Below, piece after piece: positions 36,425 through 45,177 of a stretch of DNA of 64,000 nt; position 1 is the stretch's first letter, and each line of letters starts with the position of its first letter. The translations under genes were made by a program, and so were the position numbers. The DNA is from FEN-1297 sp964498065 (GTDB taxonomy: Bacteria; Bacteroidota; Ignavibacteria; Ignavibacteriales; Ignavibacteriaceae), in contig CAZCFZ010000005.1 of NCBI GenBank assembly GCA_964498065.1, positions 31,719 to 95,718 of the forward strand. Reading direction: 5' to 3'. The notes beneath the pieces were generated by a model. The model worked only from the letters and a program-made list of their open reading frames with translations, was not told the DNA's origin and searched no databases.

Positions 36425-37672
36425 TTGGTTGAAAACACTTTAGATATGATTAATAAAATTTTAGGAAATTATTTTGATGAAATTCAGATTGCTGAATTTA
36501 GAGAACTGTTATCTAATTCATTAAAAGCAAAAAGCAAGATTAAATCTCCGGTAAAATCTTCAAACAAGGAACAACTGAATTCAAAGATACCCAGGGAGGG
36601 ATCGTTTCTCGCCAATGTGGATTTATTGATAACCTATGCAAATGATAAACTTTCAAAATTAAAATTCATTGAATTGCTCCTTTTTCTCGGCGAAACATGT
36701 ATTGCTTTCGGTGAATTATATTTAGCCTGCCAAATTTATGATCGTATACTTACAGCCGTAGGCAATGAGACATCCTTTACAAATATCGCCGCACATTCAC
36801 TTTTAGCCTTAGGCGAAGTTTACAGCAGACAGGCGCAATGGGAAGAAAGCATTAAACATGTTAATAAGGCAAAGGTATTATTTAATAAACAGAAGGATTT
36901 AAAAGGTACTGCTAAATGCAATAATCTATTAGGAACAATCTATGGAGATAGGGGGCTGGTTAAGAAAGCTAAAAATAGTTTTGAGAACAGTCTAACATTT
37001 TTAAACCCCAAAATTGATATAGCCTTAGTAGGAATGGTGGAAACGAACCTTGGAATTTTAAATACAATTCACGGAGAATATGATAAGGCATTATCGTTTT
37101 ATCAAAGAGCTTTAATAAACTATAATAAGCTGAAAGATCTAAGGAGAATTTGCCAGTTAAGGCATAACATTGGCATGCTGCACACAGAAAAGCAGGAATA
37201 TGATAATGCATTAAGAGAATTTGATGCTAGTATTGAGATAGCAATAAAAGCAGGATATTTACCTGACCTGGCTGTCTCATATTTAAGTAAAGCATACATT
37301 TATACTCAACTAAATGATTTTCAGCTAGCTGTTGCATTTGCCGATAAGTCGTTAGATATTAGTTATAAGATAAAAGACAGGTTATCAATAGCGGATCTTT
37401 ACAAAATAAGAGGAATTATAGAAAGAAAATTAAAACATTATGAACTTGCCAAAAGTTATTTCTTAACCAGTATAAGAATAAATATTGAATTGGAAAACAT
37501 TTTAAACCAGGCAGAAAGTTTATTTGAATTGGGTGTATTATATAAAGAAACAGGTAATATAGATGAAGCTAAAAGAAAACTAAAATCCGCACTTAAAAAT
37601 TCACAAAAAATAGAAGCTAAACAATTAATAAAAAAGGTAACCAATTTATTATCACAAATCGGGAAACAATAA
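36425..37672 (+). CDS. Tetratricopeptide-repeat protein
   Basis: 415 residues without signal peptide. From about residue 80 to the end, helical TPR units can be seen (ALGEVYSRQAQWEESIKHVNKAK, NLLGTIYGDRGLVKKAKNSFENS, HNIGMLHTEKQEYDNALREFDAS, ELGVLYKETGNIDEAKRKLKSALK). The start is TTG at 36425; an ATG seven codons later (DMINK) is an alternative. TPRs of this type resemble those in the C-terminal half of the kinase at 27367, so it may be a protein-protein adaptor of the same signalling system. It precedes two sensor kinases, with spacers of about 180 bases that may allow separate promoters. Confidence 0.85.
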   Translation: MVENTLDMINKILGNYFDEIQIAEFRELLSNSLKAKSKIKSPVKSSNKEQLNSKIPREGSFLANVDLLITYANDKLSKLKFIELLLFLGETCIAFGELYLACQIYDRILTAVGNETSFTNIAAHSLLALGEVYSRQAQWEESIKHVNKAKVLFNKQKDLKGTAKCNNLLGTIYGDRGLVKKAKNSFENSLTFLNPKIDIALVGMVETNLGILNTIHGEYDKALSFYQRALINYNKLKDLRRICQLRHNIGMLHTEKQEYDNALREFDASIEIAIKAGYLPDLAVSYLSKAYIYTQLNDFQLAVAFADKSLDISYKIKDRLSIADLYKIRGIIERKLKHYELAKSYFLTSIRINIELENILNQAESLFELGVLYKETGNIDEAKRKLKSALKNSQKIEAKQLIKKVTNLLSQIGKQ

Positions 37673-37853
37673 TCTTCAAATTTTCTTTTTCTTAAAAATC
37701 AGAGTATTTTAATAATATTTCTAAAGAATTTTATGATAGTAGTATATTTCATTTAATATTACTTGAAAAGTTATTTTTAATTTATAAGTAAAACATTATA
37801 TTATTTTTGCTTTATAATAGGATTTTAACACCAAATACTAAAATTAATTTGAA

Positions 37854-39158
37854 ATGAAATTTTCCGAGTTCAAGAAAAACATAGATAACCTTGAGAAAAA
37901 ATCCGGGATTGATGATTTCTCAGCAAAGTTTCATAATCTCGAGATAATACTAGATATAGTAAAAAGCATTAATGGAACTTTAATACTTGATGATGTACTG
38001 CAATTAGTTCTTAAAAATGCTATAAACATTACTAATTCCGATCGGGGTTTTATCGTTTTAAGAAATTCCTATGACAAGTTGGAATATAAATTAGGTTTGG
38101 ATTCCAATGGAAATCAACTAACTGAAAATTTGTTCAATATTAGTACAACGGTAGTTCAAGATGTTTTTAAAACCGGACAGTCCCGATTTATTGAAGGGGC
38201 ATTAAATGACACAAACAACGATCCCAGCAAGAGTATTCTGAGATTAGAACTGCAAACAATACTTTGTTCACCGCTAATTACAGAAGACAAGAAAATTGGA
38301 GTTATTTATGTCGACAGTAAACACCTGCATAAAGTAAAAGCACGCGAGATTACAGATACGTATGAAATCCTTGCCGGACAAGCTGCAACGGCAATAAGAA
38401 ATGCTCAGCTTTACAATGGCCAGATAAGCGCCTATAATGCATTAAACGAAGCCAATATCCAGTTGATTCAGGCTGAAAGAAAGGCATTAAAATCGAGTAT
38501 TGATTCCGAAATAGGTCAATCACTACAAGGCCTTGTACATCTAGCTCTTCTGGAAACCGAAAGTTTAATGCGCACAATTGAAAAAACGCAAAAAGAATAT
38601 TCTGTTCAAAACGAAAATCTGGATTCAATACTTTTTGATAGATTAAAATTAAAATCAAAAGTGGCCATTGACAGTATAAGAAATATCCAGAAATATGCAC
38701 AGGTACTTATTGAAACTTCTATAATGGATTTGAATAAAGACAGCGAAGACCTGAATAAAACTATCCAATCCGTTATTAAATATCTGTCACCAATGAAAAA
38801 GTTTAATAATGCATTATTTAATACAGAGTTTAATACAATCCCGATTTGCAAATATGACTCCGAACAAATTCAGCATTTGCTTGTTCACCTTTACAATAAT
38901 TCAGTTGAAGCCAGGGAAGATGCAACTATTACAACCAGGTCTTATTTTAAAGATAATTACATTTTCATAGAGGTAGAAGATAACGGACCGGGTTTTCCAA
39001 CCGGGACGATTAATCCGTTTTATGAAGTGATTTCATCCGGAAAAACAAGTTATGGACTTTATTTATGCAAAAGTATTATTGACCGGCATAATGGGCAGAT
39101 AAAAATTCTTGATCAAAAACCCGGAGCTATAGTACAATTTTCACTACCTGTAATTTAA
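37854..39158 (+). CDS. GAF-domain sensor kinase-like protein without canonical H-box
   Basis: 434 residues, cytoplasmic. The N-terminal part (about 25-190) is a GAF domain (LVLKNAINITNSDRGFIVLR, LCSPLITEDKKIGVIYVDSK). A long helical region follows (about 195-310), then an HATPase domain: N-box YNNSVEARED near 346, G1 box DNGPGFP near 379, and GKTSYGLYLCKSI near 398. Where the dimerisation helix should carry HE..NP, the sequence reads SEIGQSLQGL with S218 in place of the histidine. Either the domain is divergent or it cannot autophosphorylate there. It ends 4 bases before the next kinase gene, with which it is co-transcribed. Confidence 0.87.
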   Translation: MKFSEFKKNIDNLEKKSGIDDFSAKFHNLEIILDIVKSINGTLILDDVLQLVLKNAINITNSDRGFIVLRNSYDKLEYKLGLDSNGNQLTENLFNISTTVVQDVFKTGQSRFIEGALNDTNNDPSKSILRLELQTILCSPLITEDKKIGVIYVDSKHLHKVKAREITDTYEILAGQAATAIRNAQLYNGQISAYNALNEANIQLIQAERKALKSSIDSEIGQSLQGLVHLALLETESLMRTIEKTQKEYSVQNENLDSILFDRLKLKSKVAIDSIRNIQKYAQVLIETSIMDLNKDSEDLNKTIQSVIKYLSPMKKFNNALFNTEFNTIPICKYDSEQIQHLLVHLYNNSVEAREDATITTRSYFKDNYIFIEVEDNGPGFPTGTINPFYEVISSGKTSYGLYLCKSIIDRHNGQIKILDQKPGAIVQFSLPVI

Positions 39159-39162
39159 TAAT

Positions 39163-40680
39163 ATGTCTAAATCACATTTAAAATATTTTCAGATACTGTA
39201 CGATCAAATACCATTTCCCGTACAGGTTATAAACGAAGAAGGAAAGATTACTTACGTTAATAATGCATTTTCGTCCCTTTGGGGCTATACTGTTTCGGAG
39301 CTGGACGAATATAAAATTTTTAATGATTCGGAACTTAAAAAAAGCGGTGCTCATGCGGCTATTCTATATACTTTTGAAACCGGCGCCCATAACGTTTTTA
39401 ATAACTATGCAGATGCGCTTTTAAAAAGTAAAGAAATTACACTACCGGTATTTAAAACGAAAATATTTCCTATATCTTTCGAAGATAAAAATTATGTTGT
39501 CCTCTTTCATGAAGATAAAAGCGACATAGTCTTGGCAGAAGAAGAAGCAAAAAAAGCAAGAGACGGAAATAAAGAAGCGGAAAGATTAAAAGAAACTTTT
39601 TTAACCGTACTTTCACATGAACTTCGCACGCCTTTGAATATTATTCTCGGATATTCCTCATTAATAAAAGAAAGCTTGAAAGATAAAATCAGCTCTGAAG
39701 ACCGTGTTTATTTGGACAACCTTTACAGTGGTAGCGAACGTTTATTTAACAGCATAACACAAATGCTGGAGTTTGCTCAAATAGAGGCTGGGAATTATAC
39801 TTTGAATGTTAATACCGTAGAATTCACATCATTAGTTAAAACATGTGTAGATGCAAACATGGCAAAGGCTAAGGAGAAAAACATTGATCTTAAAATTAAA
39901 TTATTAGAAGATGAAATTTATGTAGATGTCGATTATCAAAGTCTGGAGAATACAATTAACAATCTTCTAAATAATGCCATAAAATTTACACGTCAGGGTT
40001 TTATTGAAGTTGAAACGAGTATTCTTGCCGAAAGAGAACTCGCTATGTGTAAGATAAAAGATTCAGGCGTTGGTATTTCAACAGCTTATCTGGATCATCT
40101 GTTTCACCCTTTTAGTCAGGAAGATCTAAATATCGGAAGAACATTCGAAGGCAATGGTTTGGGCTTGGCCTTATCCAAAAGATATATTGAAAAAATGGGA
40201 GGTTCATTGCTTGTTGACAGTATTAAAGGCGTTGGTTCCACTTTTACGTTCACGCTTCCGCTTTCTTCAACTACAATAAAAAAAGATAAAAAATCAACAG
40301 CGGCAAAGAAAAATAACCTAAGTAAAATTTTATTAATTGATAATAAAAGCGAGTCTTTCGAATTGTTGTCAGCTTTCCTTAAAAATCAATATGAGATAAA
40401 AACTCAAGATATTAAGAATTTTCATCTGGTAATTTTGGATAAAAGCGATTATGAAATTATTATTCTGGATGTAAATCAAAATCAATGGGATTTGTGTATA
40501 AAGATGTGCAAAGATATTAAGAAAAACGATCCGTTGAAACGGCCTCTGTTAATAATATCAAGTGAATTCGTTGAAGAAAGAATAAAAGAATTTTATACAG
40601 CCGGGGCGGATAAGTTTTTAGCTAAGCCGTTTTCAAAAAAAGATTTGATTAAAATTTTGAGCGGTTGGAAAAAACCTTAA
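39163..40680 (+). CDS. PAS sensor hybrid histidine kinase
   Basis: 505 residues. A PAS domain (about 10-115; INEEGKITYVNNAFSSLWGY) is followed by a dimerisation domain with the phospho-acceptor in VLSHELRTPLNIILGY (H152). The ATPase domain has NNLLNNAIKFT, KDSGVGIS and GNGLGLALSKRYIEKMGG. The C-terminal receiver (about 388-500) keeps the acidic pair (IDN), an aspartate in IIILDVNQNQWD and the lysine in LAKPFS. It should therefore accept phosphate and pass it on. It follows the preceding kinase-like gene by 4 bases. The target regulator is not obvious; the nearest activator (30939) has a degenerate receiver. Confidence 0.93.
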   Translation: MSKSHLKYFQILYDQIPFPVQVINEEGKITYVNNAFSSLWGYTVSELDEYKIFNDSELKKSGAHAAILYTFETGAHNVFNNYADALLKSKEITLPVFKTKIFPISFEDKNYVVLFHEDKSDIVLAEEEAKKARDGNKEAERLKETFLTVLSHELRTPLNIILGYSSLIKESLKDKISSEDRVYLDNLYSGSERLFNSITQMLEFAQIEAGNYTLNVNTVEFTSLVKTCVDANMAKAKEKNIDLKIKLLEDEIYVDVDYQSLENTINNLLNNAIKFTRQGFIEVETSILAERELAMCKIKDSGVGISTAYLDHLFHPFSQEDLNIGRTFEGNGLGLALSKRYIEKMGGSLLVDSIKGVGSTFTFTLPLSSTTIKKDKKSTAAKKNNLSKILLIDNKSESFELLSAFLKNQYEIKTQDIKNFHLVILDKSDYEIIILDVNQNQWDLCIKMCKDIKKNDPLKRPLLIISSEFVEERIKEFYTAGADKFLAKPFSKKDLIKILSGWKKP

Positions 40681-40894
40681 TTTACTTTTAATACTCATCA
40701 AATTTTTTCCCTTAAAATTGTATAATCTTCGCTTTAATTATTTTGCTTTTAAACCATAAGCATTATTAAAAATGGTTAGAAACTTTTCTTTTTAAAATTG
40801 GTTTAATTATTAATTTTCTGTATCAATATGATTCTTTTATAACTAAATATTTTTAATTAATTTAACATTTATATTAGAAACCTTTAGGTTTTGT

Positions 40895-42577
40895 ATGCAT
40901 GAATTAGATGATCTAAAAACCAAAGTTCAAAAAGCATATAAAGAATGGGAGAAAAATACTTACCAAAAATCAATAAACCGTAAACCCGAAAGACAAAATA
41001 AATTTACAACTGCTTCTTTTTCTCAGGTTAACCCTCTCTATACACTAGATGATATAAAAGTTGAAGATTATTTAGATAAAATAAATTTCCCGGGTGCATA
41101 TCCATACACTCGCGGAATACAACCGACAATGTATCGGGGAAAATTGTGGACAATGCGTCAATATGCCGGCTTCGGAAATGCCAAGGAATCGAATAAACGT
41201 TATAGGTATTTACTTTCACAGGGTACTTCCGGTTTATCCGTAGCATTCGATTTACCCACACAAATCGGTTATGACAGTGATGATCCAATTGCATATGGCG
41301 AAGTTGGAAAAGTCGGCGTTGCAATTGATACTCTTGCAGATATGGAAATACTCTTTGATAAGATCCCGCTTGATAAAATTTCCACTTCAATGACAATCAA
41401 CGCCTCTGCTGCAGTTTTATTGGCAATGTATATTGCAATCGCCGAAAAACAAGGCGTTTCAAAAGATAAAATCAGCGGTACAATTCAGAATGATATTCTT
41501 AAAGAGTATATTGCCAGAGGGACTTACATTTACCCGCCGAAGGCAAGTATGCGATTAATAACAAATATATTTGAATATTGCGCCGAAGAAGTTCCTAAAT
41601 GGAATACAATTTCCATATCAGGCTACCACATAAGAGAAGCCGGTTCAACAGCGGCTCAGGAAATCGGATTTACGCTGGCAAACGGGATTGCTTATGTTCA
41701 GGCGGCTTTGAAAGCAGGACTTGATGTTGATGATTTTGCAGGTCAACTGTCTTTCTTTTTTAATGCACACAATGATCTCTTGGAGGAAGTTGCAAAATAT
41801 AGAGCAGCTAGAAGATTATGGGCAAAAATTATGAGGGAAAAATTTAAGGCTAAAAAAGATAGATCAATGATGCTGAGATTTCATACTCAAACTGCAGGCT
41901 CTACGTTAACAGCGCAGCAAGTTGACAATAATATTATCAGAGTTACTGTTCAAACATTAGCAGCTGTTTTAGGCGGAACACAAAGCCTTCATACAAATTC
42001 CAAAGACGAAGCTCTTGCCCTGCCGACAGAAGCTTCGGTTATGACTGCTTTACGAACACAGCAAATAGTTGCATACGAAAGCGGAATTGCAAATACCATA
42101 GATCCTTTAGCGGGTTCGTATTTTGTGGAAGCAATGACAGATCAAATTGAGAAAGAAGCCGAAGAATATATAAACAAAATCGATTCGATGGGAGGAATGA
42201 TTACGGCAATTGAAAATGGTTACATACAGAAAGAAATTCAAAACGCTGCCTATAAATATGAAAGAGAAATAGAAAACGGCGATAGGATTATTGTGGGCGT
42301 AAATAAATTTCAAGTAAAAGAAGATCAAAAGCCGGATTTGTTAAAGATTGATTTAAAAGTTCAGGACGAGCAAATTAAATTTTTACAAAAAGTCAAATCG
42401 GAAAGAGATAACGGAAAAGTGAATAGTACATTGAATAATTTGATAAAAGCCGCAGAGGGAGATGAAAATATAATACCATTCATTTTAAGTGCCGTTAAAG
42501 CTTATGCAAGTGTCGGGGAAATTTGTAATTCAATGAGGTCTGTTTTTGGAGAATACAAAGAAACTGTTATTGTTTAA
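40895..42577 (+). CDS. Methylmalonyl-CoA mutase, catalytic (N-terminal) subunit
   Basis: 560 residues covering the TIM-barrel substrate domain but not the C-terminal cobalamin-binding domain. The protein starts near residue 40 of the family with FPGAYPYTRGIQPTMYRGKL, followed by LSVAFDLPTQIGYDSDDP, SGYHIREAGSTAAQEIGFTL and GGTQSLHTNSKDEALALP, which are canonical. The B12-binding part must be a separate protein encoded elsewhere. It rearranges methylmalonyl-CoA to succinyl-CoA in propionate metabolism. A methylmalonyl-CoA epimerase gene begins 32 bases later and confirms the pathway. Its neighbours upstream are unrelated. Confidence 0.94.
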   Translation: MHELDDLKTKVQKAYKEWEKNTYQKSINRKPERQNKFTTASFSQVNPLYTLDDIKVEDYLDKINFPGAYPYTRGIQPTMYRGKLWTMRQYAGFGNAKESNKRYRYLLSQGTSGLSVAFDLPTQIGYDSDDPIAYGEVGKVGVAIDTLADMEILFDKIPLDKISTSMTINASAAVLLAMYIAIAEKQGVSKDKISGTIQNDILKEYIARGTYIYPPKASMRLITNIFEYCAEEVPKWNTISISGYHIREAGSTAAQEIGFTLANGIAYVQAALKAGLDVDDFAGQLSFFFNAHNDLLEEVAKYRAARRLWAKIMREKFKAKKDRSMMLRFHTQTAGSTLTAQQVDNNIIRVTVQTLAAVLGGTQSLHTNSKDEALALPTEASVMTALRTQQIVAYESGIANTIDPLAGSYFVEAMTDQIEKEAEEYINKIDSMGGMITAIENGYIQKEIQNAAYKYEREIENGDRIIVGVNKFQVKEDQKPDLLKIDLKVQDEQIKFLQKVKSERDNGKVNSTLNNLIKAAEGDENIIPFILSAVKAYASVGEICNSMRSVFGEYKETVIV

Positions 42578-42609
42578 TAAATTTTTCAATATAAGAACGT
42601 AGGATTTTT

Positions 42610-43014
42610 ATGAATGCAACTCACATAGAACATATAGGAATAGCCGTTAAAAGTTTAAATGAAGCAATTAAATTTTATGAAAATGTACTGGGATTAAAAT
42701 GCTATTCAATTGAAGAAGTAAAAGATCGGAAAGTTAAAACAGCTTTTTTTAAGATCGGCGAATCAAAAATTGAACTGTTAGAATCCACCGAACCTGACGG
42801 GCCAATTGGAAAATTTATAGAGAAAAGAGGTGAAGGCATTCATCATATTGCGTATGCAGTGGATAATCTTAAGGAAACACTAAATGAAATTGAAAATAAG
42901 AGTATTAAGTTAATTGATAATCAACCTGGAAAAGGTGCCCAAGGATTAGATATTGCATTCCTGCATCCTAAATCTACATTCGGAGTGCTTATTGAATTGT
43001 GCGAAAAGAAATAA
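42610..43014 (+). CDS. mce: Methylmalonyl-CoA epimerase
   Basis: Interconverts the (S)- and (R)-methylmalonyl-CoA isomers, feeding the mutase. 134 residues, the usual length, from the glyoxalase/VOC fold. Metal ligands are expected at HIEHIGIAV (H near 8), IELLESTEP and HHIAYAV (near 81); FGVLIELCEK closes the protein. It follows the mutase gene by 32 bases on the same strand. Confidence 0.95.
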   Translation: MNATHIEHIGIAVKSLNEAIKFYENVLGLKCYSIEEVKDRKVKTAFFKIGESKIELLESTEPDGPIGKFIEKRGEGIHHIAYAVDNLKETLNEIENKSIKLIDNQPGKGAQGLDIAFLHPKSTFGVLIELCEKK

Positions 43015-43138
43015 ATTTTATTGCAATACGTACATTATATTCATAAGTAATTAATAATTATATTTAATTTCATTTTGGGAAACTCAAAAAAATTAAACTT
43101 AAAAAAATTTCTTTCTTATTATTTTATCTTTTGTTTTT

Positions 43139-43759
43139 ATGAAGTGGAATGAATTTATTGGAAACAAAAAACATAGAATAGAATTTTTCGTAACAATTAT
43201 TCTATTGGCAGTAACATTATTTTTACTCACTCATTTTCTCGATTATGTTGAGTTGAGGCAAGGTATAGTTTTGCCGGATCCTGTTTTGAGTCTCTTTAAT
43301 CCAATAAACCTTACGTGGCTTATATTCGGATTGATTTATTGTTCTTTAATTATTGCCATATTTTTACTTGCAAAAAATCCGGACAGGTTAATGTTTGCAA
43401 TTCAAGTTTATATTTTGTTTATATATGTCAGAATTGCGGCCATGTTTTTAGTTCCCTTTAATCCGCCTAATTATATGATTCAGCTAAATGATCCATTCGT
43501 ACAATTTTTCGGAACCGGGAAATTATTAACTAAAGATCTTTTCTTTTCAGGACATACGGCAACTCTTTTTATTTTATTCTTAGTTACACAAAATAAATTT
43601 TTTAAATATTTTTTTCTGCTTGCAACAATTATTGTAGGATCAGCGCTTCTTTTGCAGCATGTTCATTATTCCATTGATGTTTTTGCAGCTCCGTTTTTTA
43701 CTTATGTATGCTATAGACTTGTTTACATTTATAACTTGAAAAGGAAAAGGATTTTCTAG
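43139..43759 (+). CDS. PAP2-superfamily membrane phosphatase (sphingomyelin-synthase-like)
   Basis: 206 residues with five or six membrane helices (about 17-37, 60-80, 88-108, 140-158, 160-178). The PAP2 active-site motifs are SGHTATLF near 139-146 and HVHYSIDVFAAPF near 170-182, where the second histidine and aspartate lie. The arrangement is closer to the PAP2_C/sphingomyelin-synthase group than to the bacterial PgpB type. It probably works on a phospholipid headgroup. It stands alone after the epimerase gene. Substrate is uncertain. Confidence 0.75.
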   Translation: MKWNEFIGNKKHRIEFFVTIILLAVTLFLLTHFLDYVELRQGIVLPDPVLSLFNPINLTWLIFGLIYCSLIIAIFLLAKNPDRLMFAIQVYILFIYVRIAAMFLVPFNPPNYMIQLNDPFVQFFGTGKLLTKDLFFSGHTATLFILFLVTQNKFFKYFFLLATIIVGSALLLQHVHYSIDVFAAPFFTYVCYRLVYIYNLKRKRIF

Positions 43760-43896
43760 GAAATAAAAGTGGGATTTATATGGGGACAAAAATGAGTTTA
43801 AATTACTTGTGCACATACTCAAAACCACTAATTTTGTTAATTGCTATTTTAATTGAACAACTTCGATTCTTATTAGTCTAAATAGGTTACATTATT

Positions 43897-44235
43897 ATGA
43901 TTAGTAATGATAAATCTGATATTGTTGAAATTTCTGAAAGCGTTGCCGAGATATTCGACTTACAGGCCCCCAACTCTTTTACTAACTTAAAAGATTATAG
44001 GTCTTTTAAAGAATTTAAGCAATATTTAACTAAGAAAATTTCTTGGCTAATGGATAATAAATTTGATTTGTTGATTAACATTTTATACAGAATTGATATT
44101 GGTGAAGAAAAACTGCAAAGACTTTTTGCGGATAAGAATAAACAAAATATTCCCGAAGAGTTATCCGATTTAATAATCGAACGTCAATTACAAAAAATTC
44201 ATTTTCGAAAAAAACATAAACCGGGAAATTATTGA
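43897..44235 (+). CDS. Hypothetical protein, 112 residues
   Basis: ATG at 43897 with a weak AT-rich leader. The protein is charged and helical, with DLQAPNSFTNLKDYRSFKEF, the notable core WLMDNKFDLLINILYRIDI near 49-67, and EELQKL-type stretches after it. The C-terminus is basic (HFRKKHKPGNY). No signal peptide or membrane segment. I do not recognise a family. The LINILYRIDI segment looks like a conserved hydrophobic helix of small Bacteroidota proteins, but I cannot name a match. It lies between a PAP2-type gene and a PfpI-type gene and may be transcribed with the latter (61 bases). Confidence 0.65.
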   Translation: MISNDKSDIVEISESVAEIFDLQAPNSFTNLKDYRSFKEFKQYLTKKISWLMDNKFDLLINILYRIDIGEEKLQRLFADKNKQNIPEELSDLIIERQLQKIHFRKKHKPGNY

Positions 44236-44295
44236 TTTAAATAAAAATTTCTTTGAAAATGAAATTGATGTCTTTTTAAAATTTAGGAGATTGAA

Positions 44296-44838
44296 ATGAG
44301 CGATTTACATAACACCAAAACACTGATGTTTGTTGATGATTTATACGAAGATCTTGAATTATGGTATCCTAAAATAAGACTTAAAGAAGAGGGCATTCAA
44401 GTTATTGTCGCCGGTGAAACAAAAGGGAAAATTTACACGGGGAAGCACGGCTATCCTTGTGAGGCTGATGTATCTTTTGATGGACTTAAAGCTGATGAAT
44501 TCGACGGATTGATTATACCCGGTGGTTTTGCACCGGATAAACTGAGGAGAATAACCAAAGTACTCCAACTAACCAGTCAAATTCATCAAGATGGAAAATT
44601 AATAGCACATATATGCCACGGGGGCTGGATTCCGATTTCCGCTAAAATAATTAAAGGATTCAAATGTACATCAACACCCGGTATAAAAGATGATTTAATT
44701 AATGCCGGAGCTATCTGGATTAATGAACCTGTGGTTGTTGATAGAAACATGATCTCCAGCCGCGGTCCAAATGATTTACCTCAATTTTGTAAAGAAATTG
44801 TTAATTATTTATCAACTCAGATTTTTATAAAATTTTAA
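44296..44838 (+). CDS. DJ-1/PfpI family protein
   Basis: 180 residues with the nucleophile elbow AHICHGGWIPISA near 105-117, where the cysteine sits before a histidine. The acidic residue before it is seen in DGLIIPGGFAPDKLRR. This fold includes deglycases, stress chaperones and intracellular proteases, and activity cannot be told from sequence. CTSTPGIKDDLINAGAIWIN and VVDRNMISSRGPNDLPQF complete the family pattern. The ATG follows TTTAGGAGATTGAA, a good ribosome site. Confidence 0.9.
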   Translation: MSDLHNTKTLMFVDDLYEDLELWYPKIRLKEEGIQVIVAGETKGKIYTGKHGYPCEADVSFDGLKADEFDGLIIPGGFAPDKLRRITKVLQLTSQIHQDGKLIAHICHGGWIPISAKIIKGFKCTSTPGIKDDLINAGAIWINEPVVVDRNMISSRGPNDLPQFCKEIVNYLSTQIFIKF

Positions 44839-45177
44839 ATTAGTAACTGATATTAGAAAATCTATTGATGCAAAAAATTTCTCCCAGTATCTTAAATATA
44901 CAAATGGATAAATGACTGCTTTCAGTATGATAATATATAATCATACTGAATAATTAAAACCGATAGATGATATATAAACGTAGATTTTATTGAGGTTTGA
45001 TTCGCTTAAATAACGTGCAAAATGCAAAAAAATATCGATTTATTTTCCAAGTTTCTTTTGAAATTGAAAATTAGCCAACTAATAGTTAAGTTCAGACATA
45101 TTTTATTGAGTAATACGTTAAAATCCAGTCGATTTTAGATTTATAAGATCAGCCATTATAAATTGGAGTTAAGTTAG
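44839..45177. other. Intergenic region upstream of the coiled-coil gene
   Basis: About 340 bases without a gene. It contains a perfect 11-base inverted repeat at 44921-44950. The following 230 bases are AT-rich leader of the coiled-coil gene. Confidence 0.5.
44921..44950. repeat. Perfect 11-bp inverted repeat with 8-base loop
   Basis: TTCAGTATGAT and ATCATACTGAA are exact complements around AATATATA. It lies 83 bases after the PfpI gene and 228 bases before the coiled-coil gene. It could be a terminator stem (A/T tail only) or an operator. Confidence 0.6.
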
